NCBI RefSeq assembly: GCF_001433995.1
Contig: NZ_AZCX01000011.1
Location: 1-64,000 of the forward strand
Direction: 5' to 3'
Source: Secundilactobacillus kimchicus JCM 15530
GTDB taxonomy: Bacteria; Bacillota; Bacilli; Lactobacillales; Lactobacillaceae
Length of the DNA: 64,000 nucleotides
Shown: piece after piece, positions 44,091 to 52,257 of the stretch
Layout of the letters: every line of letters begins with the position of its first letter
How positions within the stretch are numbered: position 1 is the stretch's first letter
Position numbers and translations under genes: made by a program
Notes under the pieces: generated by a model
What the model was told of the DNA's origin: nothing
The model's input: the letters and a program-made list of their open reading frames with translations, nothing else
Database searches by the model: none

Positions 44091-46451
44091 ATGAACGAAA
44101 AAATATTTTCCACACTGGCCTTTGATCAAATTAAGGCCCAGTTAAAATCACATTTGACCTCGGCCGGGGGTCGAACAGAACTGAATGCGCTAGAACCGAG
44201 CGACGATCAAGCGACGGTCCAAGAAGCGATTGATGAAACGAAGGACGGCGCGGATATTTTACGGTTAGCAAACGGGGTACCCATCCCTAAACTAGCTGAT
44301 ATTGGGCCGCACGTTAAACGTTTATCGATCGATGGGACGTTAAGCGGGACTGAATTAGCCGAAGTGAGCCGGGTCTTACAGACGGTTGCTCAAGTTGTGG
44401 CTTTTTTTGCCGATTTGGCCGACCGGCCCGTTGCCCTTCGTCGGTTATACGACGTTGTTGGTCAGCTTGTCCATTTACCAGATTTGACCCGACAGCTAAA
44501 GGTGGCTGTTGAAGACGATGGCCGATTAACCGACGAAGCTTCACCAGAACTGAAACGGATCCGACACCGCATTGTGACGATTGAAGCCGCAGTTCGTAAT
44601 CAGATGAATGGTTATACCCGCGGGAAAGAAGCAAAGTATCTCTCGGATACATTAGTGACGATTCGTGATGACCGGTACGTTTTGCCGGTCAGGGCTGAAT
44701 ACAAGTCACACTTTGGTGGGATTGTGCACGATCAAAGTGCCAGCGGGCAAACATTGTATATTGAGCCACAAGCCGTGGTAAGTGAAAACAACCGGTTACG
44801 GGAGGCTCAAATTGCAGAGCGACAAGAGGAACGAAAAATTCTGTTGGCGCTATCTGAAGCGCTTCGCCCCTATCAAGCGGAGTTAACCCAAAATTCGGCA
44901 ATATTAGGCCACTTGGACTTTATTAATGCCAAGGCTGCTTATGCCCATGATTTACAAGCTACAGAGCCAATTGTTTCGGCCGATAATCACGTGGCGTTGC
45001 GGCAGGCCAGACATCCTTTGATTGCCAGGGATCGTGTGGTGGCTAACGATATCGAGATTGGTGAGCACTACAAGGCAATCGTTATCACTGGGCCTAACAC
45101 GGGTGGGAAGACCATCACACTGAAAACCCTGGGGCTTGTTCAGCTAATGGCGCAATCAGGGTTGTTTATACCAGCAAATGAAATGAGTACGGTCGGGTTA
45201 TTCGATGACGTATTTGCGGATATTGGGGATGAACAGTCCATTGAAGCAAACCTTAGTACGTTTTCGTCGCATATGGAAAACATCAAGCGCATTTTGGAGA
45301 CGGCGACGCGGAATAGTTTGATTTTAATTGATGAGCTTGGCGCTGGGACCGATCCCCAAGAAGGGGCGGCACTAGCGATCGCAATTTTGGATGAAATTGG
45401 GACCATTGGCAGTGATGTTGTGGTGACGACCCACTATCCGGAATTAAAGGCTTACGGTTATAACCGGCCGGAAACCATTAATGCCAGCATGGAATTTGAT
45501 AACGAGACTTTAAAGCCTACTTATCGATTGTTGATTGGCATCCCGGGTCGTAGTAACGCGTTAGATATTGCGCAACGTTTAGGTCTTAGTTCAACGATTG
45601 TCGCCGAGGCGCGGGAATTAACGGATTCTGACAGCCAAGATATTAATCAGATGATTGCTGATTTGACGGCGCAAAAGCGCCAAGCGGAACAAGATGCTCA
45701 GCAGGCGGCTAAAGACTTGGCCGAAAGCAATCGGTTGCATGAAGAGTTACAAGCTAATTTTGATCGTTATCTCCGCCAAAAAGAACAGTTAATGACGGAG
45801 GCTAAACAACGGGCTAATCGGGTTGTTGATGACGCGGAAAAGCAAGCTAATCAAATTATTAAAGACCTGCGTAAAAAGCAGCTCGAAGTGGGTAAGACAG
45901 CGGTTAAGGAAAACGAGTTAATTGAGGCGAAGGGCCAACTGAACGCGCTTCACCAAGAGACGACCTTGAAGAAAAACCGGGTATTAAACCGTGAAAAACG
46001 AAAGCACCAACTGAAAAAGGGCGATGAGGTCCTCGTCAAGTCGTATGGCCAACGCGGTGTCATCATGGATAAGCTCGATAAGAATCATTTTGAAGTTCAA
46101 ATGGGCATTTTGAAGATGAAGATTGAGGCCAACGACCTTGAAAAGGCGGTTGTCGAAGAGGCTAAGGAGCCTAAACAGCGGACGACAGTGCATCGTACCC
46201 GGTCAGAAGGGGTTTCACCGACCTTAGATCTGCGTGGTCACCGTTACGAAGCGGCGATGGCAGAAGTTGACCGTTTTATCGACTCGGCACTATTGGCGGG
46301 CTATCCCTCTGTCACCATCATCCATGGGAAGGGAACCGGCGCCTTAAGACAGGGTGTTACCCAGTATTTACAGTCGAATTCGCGAGTTAAATCGTTCGGC
46401 TTCTCGCCTGCCAATGCGGGTGGTGATGGGTCAACAATCGTAAAACTTTAA
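44091..46451 (+). CDS. mutS2: Endonuclease MutS2
   Basis: A 786-residue MutS-family ATPase with a C-terminal Smr domain. It restrains homologous recombination and, in B. subtilis, rescues collided ribosomes. Seen: helical lever/clamp part, Walker A 'VITGPNTGGKTITLKTLG' near 334, 'FADIGDEQSIEANLSTFSSHM', Walker B 'SLILIDELGAGTDPQEGAALA', 'VTTHYPELKAYGY', a Lys/Gln-rich coiled coil about 515-620, and the Smr domain 'LDLRGHRYEAAMAEVDRFIDSALLAGYPSVTIIHGKGTGALRQGV' from about 705. No strong ribosome-binding site precedes the ATG (TGGGGAC only). Confidence 0.97.
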   Translation: MNEKIFSTLAFDQIKAQLKSHLTSAGGRTELNALEPSDDQATVQEAIDETKDGADILRLANGVPIPKLADIGPHVKRLSIDGTLSGTELAEVSRVLQTVAQVVAFFADLADRPVALRRLYDVVGQLVHLPDLTRQLKVAVEDDGRLTDEASPELKRIRHRIVTIEAAVRNQMNGYTRGKEAKYLSDTLVTIRDDRYVLPVRAEYKSHFGGIVHDQSASGQTLYIEPQAVVSENNRLREAQIAERQEERKILLALSEALRPYQAELTQNSAILGHLDFINAKAAYAHDLQATEPIVSADNHVALRQARHPLIARDRVVANDIEIGEHYKAIVITGPNTGGKTITLKTLGLVQLMAQSGLFIPANEMSTVGLFDDVFADIGDEQSIEANLSTFSSHMENIKRILETATRNSLILIDELGAGTDPQEGAALAIAILDEIGTIGSDVVVTTHYPELKAYGYNRPETINASMEFDNETLKPTYRLLIGIPGRSNALDIAQRLGLSSTIVAEARELTDSDSQDINQMIADLTAQKRQAEQDAQQAAKDLAESNRLHEELQANFDRYLRQKEQLMTEAKQRANRVVDDAEKQANQIIKDLRKKQLEVGKTAVKENELIEAKGQLNALHQETTLKKNRVLNREKRKHQLKKGDEVLVKSYGQRGVIMDKLDKNHFEVQMGILKMKIEANDLEKAVVEEAKEPKQRTTVHRTRSEGVSPTLDLRGHRYEAAMAEVDRFIDSALLAGYPSVTIIHGKGTGALRQGVTQYLQSNSRVKSFGFSPANAGGDGSTIVKL

Positions 46452-46462
46452 GGCTGAAAAAC

Positions 46463-46490
46463 TTGTATTTTGGGTTAATTCTGGTACACT
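46463..46490 (+). promoter_or_regulatory. trxA promoter
   Basis: TTGTAT (46463-46468), 16-base spacer, TACACT (46485-46490) with an extended TGG; starts right after mutS2. Confidence 0.65.
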
Positions 46491-46523
46491 TACTAATTGT
46501 AATAAGAAGGAGGGTCATTAAAT

Positions 46524-46844
46524 ATGGCAGTAGCAGAAACAACGGATAAGACGTTTGAAAATGACACTGCGAATGGCGTTACATTGACAGATTTTTGGGC
46601 AACTTGGTGTGGCCCTTGTCGGATGCAGTCGCCTGTTGTTGAAGCCTTGGCAACAGAAATGGGTGATCAGGTGACGTTTAACAAAATGGACGTGGACGCG
46701 AACCCAGATACGCCACAGAAATTTGGGATTATGAGTATCCCTACTCTCCTCGTTAAAAAAGATGGTGAAGTGGTTGATTCCATCGTGGGTTACCACTCAA
46801 AGGACCAATTAAAGCAATTGCTTTCCCAATACGTGGAAGCTTAA
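46524..46844 (+). CDS. trxA: Thioredoxin
   Basis: A 106-residue protein-disulfide reductant. Active site 'FWATWCGPCRMQSP' with Cys29-Gly-Pro-Cys32; also 'VDANPDTPQKFGIMSIPTLLVKKDGEVVDSIVGYH' with the conserved cis-proline. AAGAAGGAGGG lies 8-10 bases before the ATG. Own promoter and strong terminator, so expressed independently of mutS2, although the mutS2-trxA order is conserved in lactobacilli. Confidence 0.98.
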   Translation: MAVAETTDKTFENDTANGVTLTDFWATWCGPCRMQSPVVEALATEMGDQVTFNKMDVDANPDTPQKFGIMSIPTLLVKKDGEVVDSIVGYHSKDQLKQLLSQYVEA

Positions 46845-46875
46845 TCGAGTGACGTGTCAGTTTTGAATAGACGTC

Positions 46876-46916
46876 AAAAAACGACCAGTTCGCATCATGA
46901 GCTGGTCGTTTTTTTT
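46876..46916. terminator. Bidirectional terminator after trxA
   Basis: AAAAAACGACCAG / CTGGTCGTTTTTTTT stem with long T-run; serves trxA and the converging YslB-like gene. Confidence 0.9.
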
Positions 46917-46937
46917 CGCCCAAAACTAAAGGGGCCG

Positions 46938-47468
46938 CTATTCAGTTGGCAAATCAGTTGAATCCGGTTGATCAGGGACAATCAAGGTCATTGGTGTCAG
47001 TTCAGCTGGATCGGCAATTGCATCTTGGGGGTCTAAATGAACGCTCAAAGTGATTGCGTCAGTTGCCGTCTTAGGGGTTGCTAATGGCGTTTTTGTTTCG
47101 GCAACAACCCCAATCATTTGTTCGACAGTTTGGGCTAAAAAGCCAGCCTCAAGCATAAAGGGCGCCTGTAAGTTATGGGCTAAGCGGCTGGCAACAGGAG
47201 CTCCTGAAAGGCTAAATTGCCATTCTTTGGCTGATTGAGTGGTTAACTGGAGTGTCCCAAAAGCGGCCTGTTGGAAAAAGCGGGACAGGTCCTCAATATT
47301 GCCAAGTTGGAAGCGTCGAGCCAATTGTTTTCCCTCCCAATACGCGATGTTGTCGACATCATCTCCCAAAATATCGGGTAAGACAACATCTCGAATTAGA
47401 GCTTGTCCGAACAGTGGTACCCGATCCGGGTTTTCCAAGTATTGGTCATAAATTTCATTGTTCATCAT
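46938..47468 (-). CDS. DUF2507 protein (YslB-like)
   Basis: A 176-residue soluble protein. The family pattern is clear: 'LIRDVVLPDILGDDVDNIAYWEGKQLARRFQLGNIEDLSRFFQQAAFGTLQL...EWQFSLSG...FMLEAGFLAQTVEQMIG'. The last 50 residues (Pro/Thr/Asp-rich) are extra and probably disordered. Function unknown; B. subtilis YslB is widely conserved. Start uncertain: ATGs at 47486, 47480, 47468 and 47465 are all in frame, and GAGG at 47481-47484 best suits 47468. Divergent from murI. Confidence 0.82.
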   Translation of the reverse strand: MMNNEIYDQYLENPDRVPLFGQALIRDVVLPDILGDDVDNIAYWEGKQLARRFQLGNIEDLSRFFQQAAFGTLQLTTQSAKEWQFSLSGAPVASRLAHNLQAPFMLEAGFLAQTVEQMIGVVAETKTPLATPKTATDAITLSVHLDPQDAIADPAELTPMTLIVPDQPDSTDLPTE

Positions 47469-47630
47469 TATATCGGTCATCCTCATCTATTATTACATTT
47501 AGATTACACTGACTCTTAGGCGAAATGCAAGCACTATCCACTTAAGTTAAACTTTCTTCGGAATTCTTGCAAGCGCGTCAAAAATGCACCATAATAGAGT
47601 CTTAAGTTAGAGACGAAAGGACCTGTGTTC

Positions 47631-48449
47631 ATGGATAAACGACCAATTGGGTTTATGGATTCAGGCGTTGGGGGACTAACGGCCGTCAAGGAAGCCTTAC
47701 AGCAGCTCCCAAATGAATCCATGGTTTTTCTGGGCGATCAAGCCAGAATGCCATACGGGCCAAGGCCGCCGCAGGAAGTTCAGCGCTTTTCACTTCAAAT
47801 TGCGCACTTTTTAGAAATGCAAGATATAAAATTATTGGTCATTGCTTGTAACACGGCAACGGCCGCGGCATTACCAGTGCTACAAGAAACGCTGCCGATT
47901 CCGGTAGTTGGCGTCATTAAAGCAGGAAGTGAGCAAGCGGTTCGCCAGAGTCAGACGGGGCACATTGGCGTGATTGCGACTGAGGGGACCATTAACAGTC
48001 AAGCCTACAGTCAGGCGATTTCTTCACTAGCACCTCGTGCGCATGTGATTGGTTTGGCCTGTCCTGAGTTTGTCATGGCGGTTGAGCAAAATGCCTATCA
48101 AGCCCCGGCAACCAAGGCCCTAGTGGCAGACAAGCTTGCGGTATTTAAGCGCCAACCAGTTGATACGTTGGTGATGGGGTGCACTCATTTTCCGTTACTT
48201 CGACCGTTTATCAGTGCGGCGATGGGCCTCGAAGTGGCCTTGATTGACTCGGGGGCTGAAACGGTGGCGACGGTGAAGGCCATTTTGACCGCTAATGACC
48301 AGTTAAATGATGGTCAAGAACCGGTGTTTCACCGGTTTTACACGACCGGTCAACCGGCTCAGTTCGAAACAATTGCCAAAGCATGGTTAGGAAGCGCTAA
48401 TCTGACTGCAACGGCGATTTCGGTGGCACAGTTGGAAAAGTTGGGTTAA
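47631..48449 (+). CDS. murI: Glutamate racemase
   Basis: A 272-residue cofactor-free racemase supplying D-glutamate for peptidoglycan. Both catalytic cysteines are seen: Cys73 in 'VIACNTATAAALP' and Cys184 in 'VMGCTHFPLLRP'; also 'GFMDSGVGGLTAVKEAL', 'VFLGDQARMPYG', 'IGVIATEGTINSQAY'. ATG at 47631 with AAAGGA 9 bases upstream; an in-frame GTG two codons earlier is too close to that site. First gene of a murI-rdgB-yfcE-darB run with gaps of 13, 0 and 11 bases. Confidence 0.97.
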   Translation: MDKRPIGFMDSGVGGLTAVKEALQQLPNESMVFLGDQARMPYGPRPPQEVQRFSLQIAHFLEMQDIKLLVIACNTATAAALPVLQETLPIPVVGVIKAGSEQAVRQSQTGHIGVIATEGTINSQAYSQAISSLAPRAHVIGLACPEFVMAVEQNAYQAPATKALVADKLAVFKRQPVDTLVMGCTHFPLLRPFISAAMGLEVALIDSGAETVATVKAILTANDQLNDGQEPVFHRFYTTGQPAQFETIAKAWLGSANLTATAISVAQLEKLG

Positions 48450-48462
48450 TGGAGGAAGAAAA

Positions 48463-49065
48463 ATGAGTTCAAGACACATTGTTGTGGCGACCAAAAATCC
48501 GGGTAAAGCCCGCGAGTTTCGGGAGCTTTTCGCTAGTAAGAACGTGACCGTTCAGACCTTAGCGGACTTTGACCAGTTACCGACAATTGAAGAAACGGGG
48601 ACGACGTTTGAGGAAAATGCCACGATAAAAGCCACCGCCATTTCTAAATTAACAAACTTACCAGTTGTTGCGGACGATTCCGGGTTAGTTGTTGCGGCAT
48701 TAAATGGCGAACCCGGAATTTATTCAGCGCGATATGCGGGTGACCATGACGATCAAGCTAATAACCGTAAGTTGTTAGCTAAGTTATCGGCGGTCCCTGA
48801 TTCACAGCGACAAGCAGCATTTCACACCACGCTGGTTCTTGTTAAACCAAACGGCAATAAGCTGGTAACGGAAGGGACCGTCGATGGGAAAATATTGACG
48901 ACCCCACACGGCGAAAACGGGTTTGGTTACGATCCGTTATTTTGGGTGCCGGCGTTTAACAAAACGATGGCTGAGATGACGGATGAAGAAAAAAATAGTA
49001 TCAGTCATCGTGGTCGGGCCCTCAGGAAAATGTTGGTCCAATTTGATGATTGGTGGGAGAAATAA
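48463..49065 (+). CDS. rdgB: XTP/dITP diphosphatase (RdgB/HAM1)
   Basis: A 200-residue nucleotide-pool cleaner that removes ITP, dITP and XTP. Seen: 'IVVATKNPGKAREFRELF', 'IEETGTTFEENATIKATAISKLTNLPVVADDSGLVVAALNGEPGIYSARYAG', 'GFGYDPLFWVPAFNKTMAEMTDEEKNSISHRGRAL', all canonical. GGAGG lies 8 bases before the ATG. The next gene begins directly after its stop codon. murI-rdgB pairing is common in Firmicutes. Confidence 0.97.
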   Translation: MSSRHIVVATKNPGKAREFRELFASKNVTVQTLADFDQLPTIEETGTTFEENATIKATAISKLTNLPVVADDSGLVVAALNGEPGIYSARYAGDHDDQANNRKLLAKLSAVPDSQRQAAFHTTLVLVKPNGNKLVTEGTVDGKILTTPHGENGFGYDPLFWVPAFNKTMAEMTDEEKNSISHRGRALRKMLVQFDDWWEK

Positions 49066-49584
49066 ATGAAATTTTTAGTCATCAGTGATAATCACGGTGA
49101 TCGCGACATTTTGTCGGCGATTTACAAGGCAAACGCCAAGAACGTCACAGCGATCTTTCATTGTGGTGACTCTGAGCTTAGTGTCTCAGATCCGCTCTTT
49201 CAAAATCAATACGTGGTTCAGGGGAATAATGATTACGGACAGAATTTTCCCGTTGAAGTGACGGTGCCGTTTGAGTCGGAAACGGTTTATATGACACACG
49301 GGGACCACTATCAAGTGAACTTTGGATTGACGCAACTGAGCTTGCGTGGAAAAGAAGTGGGAGCAAGTTTGGTTTTCTTTGGTCACACCCATCAATTAAT
49401 GGCGGACTACGTGGACCAAACATTGTATCTCAACCCCGGTAGTATTTCGCTTCCTCGTGGCGAGTTTCGTTTTCTTGGTGGGACCTATGCAATTGTTGAT
49501 GTGGATCGCCAAACCATTGACGTCCAGTTCTACACACGGGATCAAGAGCCGGTCCCTGAACTTCACCAAAAATTTTCACGATAG
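49066..49584 (+). CDS. YfcE/MJ0936-type metallophosphoesterase
   Basis: A 172-residue calcineurin-like phosphodiesterase. Metal-binding motifs: 'FLVISDNHGDRDIL' (D-x-H), 'IFHCGDSELS' (GD), 'VQGNNDYG' (GN-D), 'VYMTHGDHYQV' (H) and 'FFGHTHQLM' (GH-x-H). Closest family type is MJ0936/YfcE; natural substrate unknown. ATG directly follows the rdgB stop, so strongly coupled. An unusually polar C-terminus ends 'VPELHQKFSR'. Confidence 0.93.
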   Translation: MKFLVISDNHGDRDILSAIYKANAKNVTAIFHCGDSELSVSDPLFQNQYVVQGNNDYGQNFPVEVTVPFESETVYMTHGDHYQVNFGLTQLSLRGKEVGASLVFFGHTHQLMADYVDQTLYLNPGSISLPRGEFRFLGGTYAIVDVDRQTIDVQFYTRDQEPVPELHQKFSR

Positions 49585-49595
49585 GAGCGCCCCAT

Positions 49596-50075
49596 ATGAT
49601 TTCGCAACCGATTAAGACGTTATTGGCCCCAGATATTTCTGATTTATTGATTCCAGCGAGTCGGGTCGCAAACGTCATGACGACCAATGATGGTTATCAT
49701 GCCTTTTTGGTGCTGACAAAGGTTGGCTATTCAAAGATTGTGGTACTGGATCAACACGAACGTATTCAGGGGTTGCTATCGTTGCAGATGTTAACCGAAA
49801 AGATGTTGACGACCGACCGGATTGCACCGGAAAATCTGCTGAAGTTTTCTGTGGCTTCTGTGATGGAGACGGATTTTAAGGTGTTAACACAGCCCATTGA
49901 CTTGGATAGCGTCCTCCACGATTTAGTCGATGCCGCCTTTCTGCCTGTCGTTTCAAATGATCGGCACTTTGAGGGCATCATCACGAGACGAGAAATTTTG
50001 AAACGGTTAAATTACCTAGGCCATCATTTTGACAATTTTTACACTGCTAGTCAGTGTGCGCCACTTAAAAAGTAG
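49596..50075 (+). CDS. darB: c-di-AMP-binding CBS protein DarB/CbpB
   Basis: A 159-residue protein with two CBS motifs. Pattern follows B. subtilis YkuL/DarB along the whole length: 'VANVMTTNDGYHAFLVLTKVGYSKIVVLDQHERIQGLLSLQMLTEKML', '..VASVMETDFKVL', 'AAFLPVVSNDRHFEGIITRREILKRLNYLGHH'. DarB/CbpB binds c-di-AMP; free protein stimulates the (p)ppGpp synthetase Rel (and pyruvate carboxylase in B. subtilis). AGGAG lies 8 bases before the ATG. Last gene of the murI run. Confidence 0.87.
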   Translation: MISQPIKTLLAPDISDLLIPASRVANVMTTNDGYHAFLVLTKVGYSKIVVLDQHERIQGLLSLQMLTEKMLTTDRIAPENLLKFSVASVMETDFKVLTQPIDLDSVLHDLVDAAFLPVVSNDRHFEGIITRREILKRLNYLGHHFDNFYTASQCAPLKK

Positions 50076-50180
50076 GCAATAAAGACTGGTGTTTGACAAT
50101 TTTTGCTATAAACTGTCTGGACAGCAGTGGGCAGCTCAGCCAAATGATGCAACTAAAGTCAGTTTTTGACCAGTTAACAA

Positions 50181-50222
50181 AAATAAGCCCGATTCCGATA
50201 GTTTGTGGAATCGGGCTTATTT
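50181..50222. terminator. Bidirectional terminator after darB
   Basis: Perfect 16-bp stem AAATAAGCCCGATTCC (50181-50196) / 50207-50222, loop of 10. Serves darB and the converging MscS gene. Confidence 0.85.
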
Positions 50223-50266
50223 AGGTTGCTTTCTGGAACCTCTCGAGTTTTATTGACCAGGCTTTC

Positions 50267-51133
50267 TTAATTGGCAGTCGATTCAGGGGGGTAGGGCGTC
50301 GGCAACGGAATGTTGGCCTGACTTAACGCCTTCAAGTAGGCAGTGAGTAACTCACGTTGCACGTTAGCTTGTTCCCCTGGTTGAGTAAAGGTGACCACTT
50401 GAATCGCTAGTTTACCATTTGTTAAAGGCGTGGTACCAAGCAACGTTGGGGCCTTAGTAATCGCTGGAAGATCCGTTTTAATTGATGTATTGACGGTCTC
50501 AATAATCGCGGAAATTTGGTCAATGGGTGAATCCGGAAAAATCGGAATCTCGACCATGGCCCGCATTTCGTGCCGTGACATGTTACTAACGATTGTAATA
50601 TTGCGGTTAGGAATAAAGTTCAACGTGCCATCATAACTGACAATCTGGGTGGTTCGAATGCCGATGGCGGAAACAGTGCCTTCAATTTGGTTGATTCGGA
50701 CAGTATCGCCCACATCAATTTGTTTTTCCATTAACATGAAAGCGCCGTTAACGATATCCGAAACGAAGCCTTGTGCGCCTAGCCCCAGTGCTAAACTGAA
50801 GATTCCGGCGCCAGCGATAAGGGTCCCGACTGGCACGCCCATAGCAGACAGCAGGGCATAGATCCAGAAAAAGAGGATGGTGTAGTGGAATAAATTCATG
50901 ATCAAAGTGTAAATGGTGTCAATTCGGTTACCAGAGTCGCCAGCTAGGCGGGTCCTTTTGTAGCGGTTAAAACTATGCTTAATCACCGTTTGCCCAATGG
51001 TGCTAATCACAACCAAAGCAATGGTGACGATGGCCAGTTGGCCAATGGTTGATAAGAATTGTTCACTCATTTTTTCCCAGTTAAAATGGCGAAATAAATG
51101 TTGAAGGGTCATTTGATTCAGTTGCTGGTTCAT
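50267..51133 (-). CDS. Small-conductance mechanosensitive channel, MscS family
   Basis: A 288-residue channel opened by membrane tension after osmotic downshock. Three membrane helices: 'IGQLAIVTIALVVISTIGQTVI', 'NLFHYTILFFWIYALLSAMGVPV', then the pore helix 'TLIAGAGIFSLALGLGAQGFVSDIVNGAFMLMEKQIDVGDTV' with the Gly/Ala packing pattern. The cytosolic beta domain begins 'VRINQIEGTVSAIGIRTTQIVSYDGTLNFIPNRNI'. AGGAGC lies 8 bases before the ATG. YkuT-like length. Converges with darB. Confidence 0.93.
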   Translation of the reverse strand: MNQQLNQMTLQHLFRHFNWEKMSEQFLSTIGQLAIVTIALVVISTIGQTVIKHSFNRYKRTRLAGDSGNRIDTIYTLIMNLFHYTILFFWIYALLSAMGVPVGTLIAGAGIFSLALGLGAQGFVSDIVNGAFMLMEKQIDVGDTVRINQIEGTVSAIGIRTTQIVSYDGTLNFIPNRNITIVSNMSRHEMRAMVEIPIFPDSPIDQISAIIETVNTSIKTDLPAITKAPTLLGTTPLTNGKLAIQVVTFTQPGEQANVQRELLTAYLKALSQANIPLPTPYPPESTAN

Positions 51134-51283
51134 GTGTCAACGCTCCTTGTTTCACTCTGTATTCAGTGTAACAAACTATGTTAGCTATGACTATTATGAC
51201 CTGGATTTCAATGGAAATTTATTGCGTCAATCCCAGCTGAATGCTATTCTAAAAATAACTAGATTAACTGAAGGAGTGATGAC

Positions 51284-51685
51284 ATGACGCCAGGACAAAT
51301 TGCCGGCTTGATTGCTGCGGGAGCCTTTTTGCTACTCGTTATTTTTATCGGGGTCTTTTTAATGAACATGGTGCGATCGCTAGGGGAAGTAACTCGGAGT
51401 GTGAAAGTGATGACCGAGGACATTGACGTGATTTCTAAGCAAGCAGAAGACATCTTATCAAATGCCAACGTCTTGCTAGAAGACGTTAATCAAAAGGTCG
51501 CTACGATTGATCCCGTGTTCAAAGCGGCCGCCGATCTAGGAACCAGTGTGTCAGACTTGAATGACGCAACTCGAAACTTGACGGGTCGGGTTTCAAGCAC
51601 CGCGAAAAAGACTGCAGGAGCCGGAATTATGTCCCGCCTGAGTCGAACCGCCTTCAATGCCTATCGGAATCGTAAAACCAAATAA
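51284..51685 (+). CDS. DUF948 membrane-anchored protein
   Basis: A 133-residue protein with one N-terminal membrane helix ('IAGLIAAGAFLLLVIFIGVFLMNMVRSLG') followed by a long heptad-like helical region ('VTRSVKVMTEDIDVISKQAEDILSNANVLLEDVNQKVATIDPVFKAAADLGTSVSDLNDATRNL') typical of DUF948. General-stress-linked in some Gram-positives. AAGGAG precedes the ATG. A YtxH-type gene follows 24 bases downstream, a very common pairing. Confidence 0.9.
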   Translation: MTPGQIAGLIAAGAFLLLVIFIGVFLMNMVRSLGEVTRSVKVMTEDIDVISKQAEDILSNANVLLEDVNQKVATIDPVFKAAADLGTSVSDLNDATRNLTGRVSSTAKKTAGAGIMSRLSRTAFNAYRNRKTK

Positions 51686-51709
51686 CGGAATCGGAAAGGG
51701 GTCAGCTCA

Positions 51710-52153
51710 ATGGGTAAGAAACTTGGATTGTTAGTTGGGTTAGTAGCGGGTGCCGCTGCGGCTCACATCGCTTATCACCGGCTGGATGAAACACAAAAAG
51801 CACAGTTACGTCACGAGGTTGAAGACAAGGTCGCTGTAGCTAAGGATCGCGCGGTGGATTACGTCTTTTATGCTAGTGATGCATGGGATGATTTTAAGAC
51901 CGTTTTTGCGGATCAATCTCAAGAAATTTCGGCACGAATTAAGGACGTTGCAGCGTCTTGGAACGATCCCCAAGCGGCAGAAGACGAACTACGTGAAGAA
52001 CTGTCAAATGTTGCCACGGAAGCAAGCGACGGCAGTGATGATATTGTATTAAGCAGCGAACAGACTTTCGGCGGTGCGGATATTGCGGCAAGTATTGATC
52101 CGACGCAAACCGTTGTGATTTATCCGAACGGGACCGTTAAACCGGCTAACTAA
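51710..52153 (+). CDS. YtxH-like protein
   Basis: A 147-residue protein beginning 'MGKKLGLLVGLVAGAAAAHIAYHRLDETQKAQLRHEVEDKVAVAKDRAVDYVFYASDAWDDF': a Gly/Ala-rich hydrophobic segment as in YtxH (gas-vesicle-like) proteins, then helical Lys/Glu/Ala-rich sequence. The last 60 residues are acidic and unlike the family core. Function unknown; possibly envelope stress with the upstream DUF948 protein. AAAGGGG lies 9-10 bases before the ATG. Ended by a strong terminator. Confidence 0.78.
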   Translation: MGKKLGLLVGLVAGAAAAHIAYHRLDETQKAQLRHEVEDKVAVAKDRAVDYVFYASDAWDDFKTVFADQSQEISARIKDVAASWNDPQAAEDELREELSNVATEASDGSDDIVLSSEQTFGGADIAASIDPTQTVVIYPNGTVKPAN

Positions 52154-52188
52154 GCACCGGTTATTTAACCGATTAATTGATCAATAAC

Positions 52189-52223
52189 AAAACCCCAGTC
52201 GTTAAAAAACGGCCGGGGTTTTT
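52189..52223. terminator. Bidirectional terminator between ytxH-like gene and pepQ
   Basis: AAAACCCC (52189-52196) / GGGGTTTTT (52215-52223) with an A-rich loop. Confidence 0.8.
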
Positions 52224-52257
52224 AATTTGAACTGGCTATTGTTTGGTTAGTGGCGGT

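Noticed and set aside
44314-44652. 112-codon leftward frame inside mutS2
   Set aside because: Antisense shadow of conserved coding sequence with no recognisable protein motif.
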